DNA of 6,197 nt from assembly GCA_947449125.1 (NCBI GenBank), contig CANFQR010000093.1, forward strand, positions 1-6,197, written 5' to 3'. This DNA comes from Bacteroidota bacterium (GTDB lineage Bacteria; Bacteroidota; Bacteroidia; B-17B0; Aurantibacillaceae). This document shows positions 1-5,836 of the stretch, in pieces. Each line of letters opens with the position of its first letter. Positions within the stretch are counted from its first letter, which is position 1. Both the position numbers and the translations under genes were made by a program. The notes under the pieces are model-generated. The model searched no databases. It worked only from the letters and a program-made list of their open reading frames with translations, and was not told the origin of the DNA.

Positions 1-6
1 CATAAT

Positions 7-408
7 TTAACTACAAACTGGTTTATTTACTACGTCAATAGCAAATGCAGCAAAAGCTACGTTTGCATCGAATTTATTTAGCTCAGAAAGAACTTGGTAA
101 CTTAGAATATCTTTTTGAATCGGATAAAGTTTCGACATTAAATCAACCTCTAAACTTTTAACTGTGTCGTAAATTTCTTCAGTTGAAAAATCTAACTCCA
201 TTAATGAAAGTGAAGCCACCACGACTGTTTCAACGATCCTGAATCTATCAGCCACAAAAGTAATTTGTTTACTGACCGGAATAACAACCACGCACGGATA
301 GTTTGCAGCTGGTATTTCGTCTAACAGCTTATTTAACTCTTCGTAGCTACCAAAGCGATGGTTTGTGTACTTCGTCCCAAGGTAAGTATATAATTCTTTT
401 GCGTTCAT
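7..408 (-). CDS. Phage-associated protein of unknown function
   Basis: I do not recognise this 133-residue protein. It has no signal peptide and no clear membrane helix. It shows a mixed alpha/beta pattern: an N-terminal helical part (MNAKELYTYLGTKYTN, then YEELNKLLDEI), the phrase NYPCVVVIPVSKQITF at 36-51, a hydrophobic strand or helix (TVVVASLSLMELDF), a helical stretch (STEEIYDTVKSLEVDLMSKL), and a hydrophobic C-terminus (NVAFAAFAIDVVNKPVCS). The YPC...P...I(T/S)F arrangement faintly recalls small proteins that follow tail or lysis genes in Bacteroidetes phages, but this is not enough to name a family. The start at 408 lies 10 nt after the previous stop with no Shine-Dalgarno. The stop at 9-7 is 3 nt from an ATG at 3-1, probably the start of another gene outside the window, so the operon seems to continue. 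Confidence 0.72.
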   Translation of the reverse strand: MNAKELYTYLGTKYTNHRFGSYEELNKLLDEIPAANYPCVVVIPVSKQITFVADRFRIVETVVVASLSLMELDFSTEEIYDTVKSLEVDLMSKLYPIQKDILSYQVLSELNKFDANVAFAAFAIDVVNKPVCS

Positions 409-418
409 GGCTGCAAAT

Positions 419-1048
419 TTACTTTTTTAATTCGATATAATCAAGATAAGTAAACGTTGTATTTGGGTTTTTCGATAGAATATTTATGTTGATAGCTTTT
501 ATACCCCAACTCCACCAAAGAAACTTGTGTTTAGGAATAGCGTTTACAACCGTTGTAAGACTATCAGTCATTGAGTAGTATAGTTTAGTGTTCTTACTAT
601 CCGAACATGCTGAAACGGAAATAAAAGGATCATTGTAATTAAAACAAACGGTTGAATCGGTTTTAATTGTTGGTGTGATTATTTGCTGCTCTGTATGTGT
701 CGATACATTTGACACCGATACAACGTTTTTAAGCTTCAATTTTAGCGATTCGATAGTTTGGTAGTCATTAGCTCTGTACTGCTCAAATTCGCTTACTGTG
801 TAGCTTAGTGAGTTGATTTTTGCAGCGTTCAGTTGGATAGTTGAATCTTTACCGTTTATTTTAATGGTTGACTCAACTTTGTATTTTTGAAATTCGGAAT
901 TTAAAACCTCGATGTTAGAAGTTTTTCGGATTATCTCAGCGTTTTTTGCTTTGATAGTTCCGAACATGAAGTAAATTACAACTGCCAAAAGTGAAATTAA
1001 TAAGTAACTCCAGTATTTTTTTAGAATTGATATGATTATTGTTGTCAT
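419..1048 (-). CDS. Rz-like inner-membrane coiled-coil protein (possible DUF6549 type)
   Basis: The protein has 209 residues. One membrane helix lies at about 13-29 after a short basic start, followed by a long periplasmic part. Residues 33-108 are charged and heptad-like (AKNAEIIRKTSN, then EFEQYRANDYQTIESLKLKLKN in pieces), which suggests a coiled coil. Cys 136 and Cys 148 lie around NYNDPFISVSACSD. The C-terminus, about 172-209 (PKHKFLWWSWGIK, then SKNPNTTF and YIELKK), resembles Bacteroidetes phage proteins that I associate, from memory, with DUF6549. The topology and the direct coupling to the endolysin (ATGA at 1048-1045) match an i-spanin or other Rz analogue acting in envelope disruption. 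No partner lipoprotein with a lipobox was found nested in it or next to it. The gene is certain; the spanin role is inferred. Confidence 0.85.
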   Translation of the reverse strand: MTTIIISILKKYWSYLLISLLAVVIYFMFGTIKAKNAEIIRKTSNIEVLNSEFQKYKVESTIKINGKDSTIQLNAAKINSLSYTVSEFEQYRANDYQTIESLKLKLKNVVSVSNVSTHTEQQIITPTIKTDSTVCFNYNDPFISVSACSDSKNTKLYYSMTDSLTTVVNAIPKHKFLWWSWGIKAININILSKNPNTTFTYLDYIELKK

Positions 1049-1560
1049 AATATTTGTTGTGCTAGTTTGTAATAAAATAAACGTTCTTTCAACCCATTTT
1101 CACCACCATTAATTTTGTGAGTTATTGCAGTGAATTGGTAGGTGTCTGCTAATGTGTTTAAATGTCTTGAGTTCCACCACCAACATGCAGACATAACAGC
1201 ATTTTCGGGTGTTTCTAAAAGTGTAGGATTGTTTAAAAAGTCTATTCCAGTCGCTTTACTTATTTGTATGTAATTATTCCGACCTGTGATTTGAATTAAT
1301 CCACGTCCTTTATATTTTATTCCATCCCCCTTATGAATGTTGCCAAGGTCTTTTCGTCCTTCGTATGATAATCCGCTAGCTATTTCGGACATATAAGTAA
1401 ATGAGCCTGATTCATGTATAACCTGTGCTAAAAAAGCCGAAATACGAGCCTTTGTTGAAATATCGTATATAGTCATATATTTAATTAGAAATGGATAAAT
1501 AGCTTCTAATCTTCTTTGACTTGCATGGATTGCTATTTTTTTGAGTTGATCGAGTGTCAT
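1045..1560 (-). CDS. GH19 chitinase-like endolysin
   Basis: This is a glycoside hydrolase family 19 lysozyme/chitinase-type endolysin that cleaves the peptidoglycan glycan backbone at lysis. From the ATG at 1560 it has 171 residues, one complete catalytic domain and no cell-wall-binding domain. The markers are AQVIHESGSF with the presumed catalytic Glu (residue 50), a second acidic residue nine further on in SEIASGLSYEG (Glu 59), the KYKGRGLIQITGRNNY core (82-97), and the C-terminal INGGENGLKER. There is no signal peptide, so export must depend on a holin. A TTG at 1566 would add two residues and overlap the upstream stop; I prefer the ATG, which leaves a 2-nt gap. The stop overlaps the next gene as ATGA (1048-1045). 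It is the anchor of the lysis cassette. Confidence 0.93.
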   Translation of the reverse strand: MTLDQLKKIAIHASQRRLEAIYPFLIKYMTIYDISTKARISAFLAQVIHESGSFTYMSEIASGLSYEGRKDLGNIHKGDGIKYKGRGLIQITGRNNYIQISKATGIDFLNNPTLLETPENAVMSACWWWNSRHLNTLADTYQFTAITHKINGGENGLKERLFYYKLAQQIL

Positions 1561-1562
1561 AA

Positions 1563-1874
1563 TCAATCTTTTTTATTTAGTGCAATTGCAATTGGACATT
1601 CTTCTTTATGTGTACATAAACCTAGAAATGTATGTGCAAATTTGTAGCGGTTAAGATTTTCGCTTAATGCTACCCTAGCATCATCGGATTCATTCACTTT
1701 TGTTTCAAGCTCAATTATTTTAGCATCCTGTTTGTCTATCCTCTTTCCCATTGTTTCAATAATATCGCTAAGTTCTTTAACTTTATTATTCCCAAATATT
1801 TTTTCTCCGACCTTTAATAAAGTTCCTCCACCTACTGCGGAAACTATTGCTAAAATCATTGTTGCTGAATCCAT
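1563..1874 (-). CDS. Membrane-anchored coiled-coil protein with C-terminal Cys pair
   Basis: The protein has 103 residues. An N-terminal hydrophobic segment at about 6-22 (MILAIVSAVGGGTLLKV) would anchor it in the inner membrane. Residues 31-76 are charged with heptad-like spacing (IIETMGKRIDKQ, then AKIIELETKVNES), so a coiled coil is likely. The C-terminus has CTHKEECPIA at 87-96, with two Cys six apart, a short Cys-bearing tail of a sort I recall from similar small proteins beside endolysins in Bacteroidetes phages. The stop TGA at 1565-1563 lies 2 nt before the endolysin ATG. The start at 1874 puts the first 89 nt on top of the previous gene; a later ATG at codon 6 (1859) is possible but would cut into the membrane segment. 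A spanin-like or holin-associated role is inferred from topology and place only. Confidence 0.72.
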   Translation of the reverse strand: MDSATMILAIVSAVGGGTLLKVGEKIFGNNKVKELSDIIETMGKRIDKQDAKIIELETKVNESDDARVALSENLNRYKFAHTFLGLCTHKEECPIAIALNKKD

Positions 1875-2019
1875 ATTTTTTGGTTATTCTGTCGATGCTT
1901 GACAAGTTTTTTAAAAGTTCCGTAAAATCTTCATTAGTTATTTCGTTACACTTACCGCTATCAACCCATTTTGCTATCCTCCTTAGTATTTTTGCAAGCT
2001 CTGTTAGTGTAGCATCCAT
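1786..2019 (-). CDS. Small putative helix-turn-helix-like protein, overlapping both neighbours
   Basis: The protein has 77 residues and is mostly helical by composition. Its first half (TLTELAKILRRIAKWVDSGKCNEITNEDFTELL, residues 4-36 in pieces) follows the pattern of short prophage proteins in Bacteroides and relatives: a helix of the form LxxIAxxLRxxAxxIxSG, an acidic segment, then a small helix-turn-helix and a KGRK...W ending. Here the second half (DRITKKYGFSNNDF, then FIKGRRKNIWE) fits that layout only loosely. The A-rich leader (ttacaaaaa before ATG) is acceptable. The frame overlaps the preceding gene by 59 nt and the following gene by 89 nt, both out of phase, so a gene caller may drop it. 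The family call is from memory and weak. A degenerate remnant or a chance frame are the alternatives. Confidence 0.5.
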   Translation of the reverse strand: MDATLTELAKILRRIAKWVDSGKCNEITNEDFTELLKNLSSIDRITKKYGFSNNDFSNSFRSRWRNFIKGRRKNIWE

Positions 2020-2347
2020 TTTTGTAATAAAGTAGAGTAGCGGTTATTAATGCGGTTATTGAAACGATTGTACAAATATATAAATAATAGTTGATATTAA
2101 CACCGTATTGCGAAATTGTTTCCAAAAGTAGGACAAATGACATTGAGTAAATTAAAATTCTATGCCAAGTGCAAAATTTTAAATGGTATGATAAAATCAG
2201 TAAAATAGTATTTAAATAAAAGCTCTGTCCGATGTATGGATAAAGTAAAATTTGTTCTATTCTTAAATAATACCCTACCATCATGAATACAATTAAGATA
2301 TTCATAATAATAGGATAGTATTTTACTAATTTAATAAGTAGTTTCAT
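1961..2347 (-). CDS. Four-helix integral membrane protein of unknown function
   Basis: The protein has 128 residues and is very hydrophobic, with likely membrane segments at about 12-28, 33-54, 64-80 and 87-108. Between segments two and three lies FCTWHR (58-63), a Cys/His/Arg motif that resembles the FKFCxxHR-type motif I recall from membrane proteins in the same position of Bacteroidetes prophages. The C-terminus (109-128) is polar and basic with two Cys. The gene starts by ATGA overlap with the gene before it, which supports the ATG at 2347. Its last 59 nt overlap the next gene in another frame. A second holin, an antiholin or a superinfection-exclusion membrane protein are all possible. 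I cannot choose between them from sequence, so no function is assigned. Confidence 0.75.
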   Translation of the reverse strand: MKLLIKLVKYYPIIMNILIVFMMVGYYLRIEQILLYPYIGQSFYLNTILLILSYHLKFCTWHRILIYSMSFVLLLETISQYGVNINYYLYICTIVSITALITATLLYYKNGCYTNRACKNTKEDSKMG

Positions 2348-2598
2348 TGTTGCAGTGGTGGAACTGTCCCACCGCCGGTGCGAGGTTCGTTTGAATCCGA
2401 ACTCATAACAGATGTATCCCCGCTTTTATCGCTATCTTTTGCGAGCATCAATCCAACAGCCGTTGTCAAGCTACCAATTAAAGTAAAAGCGTTTGCATCA
2501 ATAATGTTTGCAACCTTTAAATATGTAGCAATTGCAACTATTACACCAGCGATTGAAGTCTTCCAATTCTTAATCAGAAAATTTTTAAGTTTTTTCAT
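2344..2598 (-). CDS. Small two-helix membrane protein, holin candidate
   Basis: The protein has 84 residues. After a basic start (MKKLKNFLIKNWKTS), two hydrophobic segments follow at about residues 14-29 and 37-53, separated by a short polar loop (NIIDAN). The remainder (54-84) is hydrophilic, beginning AKDSDKSGD and ending in a Gly- and Pro-rich tail. The pattern of an NWKTS start, two helices and a KDSDKSGD-type tail is common among small proteins near the lysis genes of Bacteroidetes phages. The size, topology and position upstream of an endolysin fit a class II-like holin, but no specific holin family is recognised. The start at 2598 follows the fibre stop by 21 nt with an A-rich leader. 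The stop overlaps the next start as ATGA (2347-2344), so the two genes are probably coupled. The gene is well supported; the holin role is inferred from context. Confidence 0.75.
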   Translation of the reverse strand: MKKLKNFLIKNWKTSIAGVIVAIATYLKVANIIDANAFTLIGSLTTAVGLMLAKDSDKSGDTSVMSSDSNEPRTGGGTVPPLQQ

Positions 2599-2619
2599 TG
2601 TATTTTGTTTTTTAAATTA

Positions 2620-5136
2620 TCATTTACCTTCGCCAATAACTGTAAATTGTATAGTATCTGTAGAAGTGGTAGTATAAAATGTTAAATCAATATAAGAAGT
2701 AGTTCCATTTGCTACAAATGATGGAAGTATTCTATAAGTTCCGGTTGAACCAATTACGTTCGTAACGCACACCATATTCCACGCACCTATAGTAGGGATT
2801 GATAATCTTACCGTGCATGCCCCTAACACATTGGTGGTACATGAACCGCCTATCATAATCTTTGTTAGACTTCCATTTTTAGAAGAATATGCTATTACTG
2901 ATGGGCTAATTACTCCAGTAATTCCTGTAGCCGTACAAGTATATGAATCGCCAGTAGTTCCTCCGGTCGATATACTCCCATCAGCCATTAAATATTGAGA
3001 AGATGTTCCTGTAGCAGTTGCAAACCCAGTTGCATAGATTTTACCGCCAACTCCAATGCCACCACCAATAACCAATGCGCCAGTAGTGGGGGAAGATGAT
3101 GGAGTTGTTGATGCTAAAATTAAATCTTTATTAGCATTAAACTTCCCAGCCTGATTTCCTTGTATATTAAAAAATAATTCTGACGCGCTTAATGATAAAT
3201 CTTGCCATCCTAATGCGTCTGTATGACCTTGAATATTAGCCCCTAGACCGACACCACCTGTTGATGTTGAAGTTCTTAGTGCAATCCACTTATCTGTGCC
3301 TGTTTTTATATCTACAAGTGTTCCGTTGTCAATAATCATGCTGTTTGCAAAACTAGCCCCAGTCCACTTGGATAAATACCCAGTCGTTAGCCCCGTAATT
3401 GCTGGCTGGAAGTCCCCGATAGCACTTCCAGCAGCTGTCCCAAACGTACGACCTTCTAAAACTGTGCCTGTAGTCGTTCCGAAGTTTTTGTTGAAGCCTG
3501 TATTTTTTGAGAATGCAGGTTCGTAAGTTGAGTTATCATAACTTATTGTAGTACCTGATACTTTTACAAATCCAGTCCCGTTTAATTGGGGTTGCTTTTC
3601 ACTATCCAACTCCTGAATAGCTGATTGAACATCGGTTGATGATATATTTCCAAAAGGACTAAATGTTACAGAACCCGCAGGTAAAGAGTTTAATCCTGTT
3701 CCGCTTATAGCTAATCCAGTTGTAGTTAAACGTAAATCATCCGCCTGAATAAATGAAAATGGGAGTGGCGTAGTTCGTCTAATAATAACTCTATAAAGCA
3801 ACTTCCATTCAGCTACATTCATTCCAACAAGAGTTGGTTGCGATGCTGATTGCGCTAAGGATATTGAACCATAGTCACCTTGCCCTATAATACTAACAAG
3901 TTCTGAATTTGTTGGGTAAACTCTATTAGTTGCATATATCCAACAAACGCCATAGTTATTATTCGTTAAGTTAGTAAGGACTCCGTTATTATCCCACTGT
4001 GCAATTCCGCCAATAAGTTTTGCAAATGTAGTTGTTGGAGTCTCAGTAGTCATGGCAGTTAATGCAGAATTTCTATAGCTTATGGTAATTGATGTTTTCG
4101 CAGCAATAGTATGATACCGATCTTCGTCCCTGACTACTCCTCCGGCTGAGCTAAATGTATTCAACGCGCCAGCACCAAAACTTATTGCTAGACCATTTAC
4201 CCATCTTGTTCCATCTGTATCGTGCTGCTTTTGGTGTTCTATTAAATTTCTAGCAGATGTGTGTAGTTCATCTGCTAGAGTTATGTTTGTGCCGTCAAAG
4301 TTAACTGTACAGCATGGTATTTTAGTCAAATCAGTTATAAAAAATCCTGTATCTTTAAATAGTCCAGAAGAGTTTATGCTTATAAAATTTTGTCCTATTG
4401 TTGCGTTAAATGTAAGATTTAATCCAGTATTTGTAAATTGAGTACCATTTATTTTATAATTCCCTGCACCGGACAATAGGCTTAATGTAATAGCACTTCC
4501 AGTATTTGATACTGTGAAATTACCAGAGTTTGGAGGGTTTACAAATCCATGAGCGTCTCCTATCTCAGTCTTATCTCGTTTTAAATTTAAGGCTGTTTGA
4601 GTTGCTGTAGATACTGGTTTGTTGGCATCGGATGTATTATTAACCTGATCTAGTCCTATATCGTTTTTGTTTATATCTGCACCAGATACAATTAAACCTT
4701 TCGAATCATAAGTTATTTTTGTTTTAGTGTCACCTGTTATAGCTGTATTAGAAGTTACTTTTAGTCCTATAGCAGTTGATTGTGCGGTTGATACCGGTTT
4801 ATTTACATCCGATGTGTTATCAACATTCCCAAGTCCTATTTGTGCTTTAGTAACAGAATGAGGATTAGAAGTAGATGAAATGTGGCTTTGGATGTTTGAA
4901 TTAGCAGGTTCTTTTGAGTTAATTCGATTTGATAAACTTGTTGTATCGCCCTGGATAGTACTAATTGCTCGTCTTCCACCAGCCCCAAGTAATACACTAT
5001 CATTGTTTGAATTTGTTACAATGTATTTTGGAGATGTTATATCCCCAGTAACTATTACCTTATTAAATCTTTGCGGAACTTGCCCGAAAGAAAACAATGA
5101 TGCAAACAAAAATGAGATTAAAATTGTTTTTTTCAT
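2620..5136 (-). CDS. Modular tail fibre / receptor-binding protein with N-terminal signal peptide
   Basis: At 838 residues this is the largest gene in the window. Residues 1-19 form a typical Sec signal peptide (Lys-Lys, a hydrophobic core, FGQ). Residues 93-186 carry two copies of the classic fibre repeat (HSVTKAQIGLGNVDNTSD and NDIGLDQVNNTSD, each followed by NKPVSTA). Around 292-345 is a module with TSARNLIEHQKQH, GTRWVNGL and VVRDEDRYHTI. Around residue 500 is SSTDVQSAIQELDSEKQ, and around 541-570 NKNFGTTTGTVLEG. About 680-717 contains ALVIGGGIGVGGKIY and GTSSQYLMADGS, phrases frequent in Flavobacterium-type tail proteins. Residues 728-838 form a beta-rich C-terminal domain with Cys at 734, 766, 774 and 790, a plausible receptor-binding tip. 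The start lies 4 nt after the upstream stop. No endosialidase chaperone (S74) signature is visible at the C-terminus. The fibre call is firm; the receptor is unknown. The signal peptide is odd for a virion protein. Confidence 0.88.
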   Translation of the reverse strand: MKKTILISFLFASLFSFGQVPQRFNKVIVTGDITSPKYIVTNSNNDSVLLGAGGRRAISTIQGDTTSLSNRINSKEPANSNIQSHISSTSNPHSVTKAQIGLGNVDNTSDVNKPVSTAQSTAIGLKVTSNTAITGDTKTKITYDSKGLIVSGADINKNDIGLDQVNNTSDANKPVSTATQTALNLKRDKTEIGDAHGFVNPPNSGNFTVSNTGSAITLSLLSGAGNYKINGTQFTNTGLNLTFNATIGQNFISINSSGLFKDTGFFITDLTKIPCCTVNFDGTNITLADELHTSARNLIEHQKQHDTDGTRWVNGLAISFGAGALNTFSSAGGVVRDEDRYHTIAAKTSITISYRNSALTAMTTETPTTTFAKLIGGIAQWDNNGVLTNLTNNNYGVCWIYATNRVYPTNSELVSIIGQGDYGSISLAQSASQPTLVGMNVAEWKLLYRVIIRRTTPLPFSFIQADDLRLTTTGLAISGTGLNSLPAGSVTFSPFGNISSTDVQSAIQELDSEKQPQLNGTGFVKVSGTTISYDNSTYEPAFSKNTGFNKNFGTTTGTVLEGRTFGTAAGSAIGDFQPAITGLTTGYLSKWTGASFANSMIIDNGTLVDIKTGTDKWIALRTSTSTGGVGLGANIQGHTDALGWQDLSLSASELFFNIQGNQAGKFNANKDLILASTTPSSSPTTGALVIGGGIGVGGKIYATGFATATGTSSQYLMADGSISTGGTTGDSYTCTATGITGVISPSVIAYSSKNGSLTKIMIGGSCTTNVLGACTVRLSIPTIGAWNMVCVTNVIGSTGTYRILPSFVANGTTSYIDLTFYTTTSTDTIQFTVIGEGK
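4579..4848 (-). repeat. Two diverged direct repeats in the tail fibre (IGLxxVxNTSDxNKPVSTA)
   Basis: Unit 1 covers fibre residues 97-126 (4848-4759) and unit 2 residues 157-186 (4668-4579), a period of 60 residues. Both contain IGL, V-x-NTSD, NKPVSTA and end in Leu-Lys. The DNA has diverged (for example at 4800-4840 against 4620-4660), so this is an old protein-level repeat and not a recent duplication. This repeat is widespread in tail fibres, where it is thought to form trimeric shaft segments. Confidence 0.85.
5080..5136 (-). other. Sec-type signal peptide coding segment of the tail fibre gene
   Basis: Residues 1-19 are Met-Lys-Lys, then a hydrophobic run rich in Ile, Leu, Phe and Ala, then Ser-Phe-Gly-Gln. 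This is the form usual for exported Flavobacterium proteins, with likely cleavage next to the Gly-Gln pair. The next in-frame ATG is at about residue 362, after both fibre repeats, and the TTG codons at residues 10 and 14 lie inside the hydrophobic run, so an alternative start that drops the whole segment is not apparent. Cleavage itself is inferred. Confidence 0.7.
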
Positions 5137-5140
5137 AAAT

Positions 5141-5836
5141 TTAAATATTATATTTTATAACTTGTATTTTAATTGTTCCACCCGAAATGTTTACATCTAA
5201 ATTTCCAGCGGATGTGAAATGAAGTCCTGCTGAATTCGGATAAAATTCTTGTCCATTCATATCTCCGCTCGAAATGGCAGGAATGTTAATTATTGGATTC
5301 CCACTTATAACAAAAACTAAAATATCTTTTACCCACGTGTTAGCTGGAATTGCTATAGTTCCAGCGGTAGATAATTGGGTAATACTTAATGTCAAAAATG
5401 GGGTTGCATCAATAGTATCTTTTACTAATTTTTCCGATGGGTATTTTTCATCTGACGGGATAGCAGACCATGCTGTTATTTTATTTGCTAATAATTCGAA
5501 AGGGTCTAAATCTGCCACTGGAACTTTCGCCCAAGCATCGTTTTTTCTTCCGTATAAATCCCCGTCAGATGGTGCATCATCAGTAATTACACCCGTTTCG
5601 GTTTTCTTGGTAATTCCAGTTGCAAGAATTATGTTATTGTTTAGAAATTTTTGATTTGCGCTTGGATTTGAAACTAACGCCTCATCCCATAAAAATTCTC
5701 GCCCTACTGGAATAACATCATTGATTGACAGAATACCGTTTTCAGACATCAACTTGTTAATGTAATTTATGCTCCCATAAGTCGAAAGACACACATCGTA
5801 TATATTTTGGTTTGATACGGATTTATAAACTAACAT
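5141..5836 (-). CDS. Tail/baseplate connector protein with LysM/gpX-like N-terminus and fibre-type C-terminus
   Basis: The protein has 231 residues and starts at the ATG at 5836, which overlaps the upstream stop by 14 nt. Residues 1-55 have the pattern of LysM-like tail proteins (P2 gpX-type) in Bacteroidetes phages: SNQNIYDVCLSTYGS, then a segment around SINDVIPVGREFLW. Residues 88-105 hold an adaptor motif, APSDGDLYGRKNDAWAKV, of the kind seen in many phage fibre proteins. Residues 118-140 (NKITAW...YPSEKLVKD) are another recurring structural-protein phrase. Residues 148-231 are rich in beta-prone residues, Gly, Ser and Asn, and look like a small beta domain. Its place between the baseplate-type gene and the fibre fits a connector or short fibre that links the tail tip to the long fibre. 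There is no signal peptide or membrane segment. Overall role moderately sure; the exact position in the virion is inferred. Confidence 0.75.
   Translation of the reverse strand: MLVYKSVSNQNIYDVCLSTYGSINYINKLMSENGILSINDVIPVGREFLWDEALVSNPSANQKFLNNNIILATGITKKTETGVITDDAPSDGDLYGRKNDAWAKVPVADLDPFELLANKITAWSAIPSDEKYPSEKLVKDTIDATPFLTLSITQLSTAGTIAIPANTWVKDILVFVISGNPIINIPAISSGDMNGQEFYPNSAGLHFTSAGNLDVNISGGTIKIQVIKYNI

Noticed and set aside
1..3. ATG on the minus strand at the left edge, 3 nt after a stop
   Set aside because: It is a likely start of the next gene, but only one codon is visible, so it is not listed as a feature.
1967..1984. Strong Shine-Dalgarno-like AAGGAGG (1984-1978) eight bases before an ATG (1969-1967) on the minus strand
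   Set aside because: The ATG is followed by one codon and a TGA, the stop of the four-helix protein, so nothing useful is initiated. Bacteroidetes genes rarely use Shine-Dalgarno sites, so this is probably chance.
1847..2035. Plus-strand open frame opposite the overlap region
   Set aside because: It is antisense to three supported minus-strand frames and its hydrophobicity follows from the complementary codons.
2599..2619. Possible promoter or terminator in the gap after the fibre gene
   Set aside because: This gap of 21 nt is AT-rich but shows neither a stem-loop nor a TAnnTTTG-type Bacteroidetes promoter element in the minus orientation.
2378..2677. Plus-strand open frame of 99 codons with hydrophobic segments
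   Set aside because: It is the complement of the holin candidate and the fibre end. Hydrophobic stretches often appear opposite membrane helices, and the minus-strand genes are better supported.
3296..3526. Plus-strand open frame inside the fibre gene, and similar ones at 2813-2998 and 4259-4441
   Set aside because: These are short shadow frames antisense to a continuous 838-codon gene.
2620..5136. Fibre shufflon or diversity-generating retroelement target
   Set aside because: I saw no inverted repeats, invertase gene, template repeat or reverse transcriptase in the window.
4880..5200. Plus-strand open frame of 106 codons
   Set aside because: It lies antisense to the well-supported fibre and connector genes, its start is inside the fibre coding sequence and its product has no coherent pattern. 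Low stop density opposite a repetitive Ser/Thr/Asn-rich gene explains it.
5274..5654. Plus-strand open frame of 126 codons
   Set aside because: It is antisense to the connector gene, has no leader or neighbours in the same direction, and gives a hydrophobic, composition-driven product.
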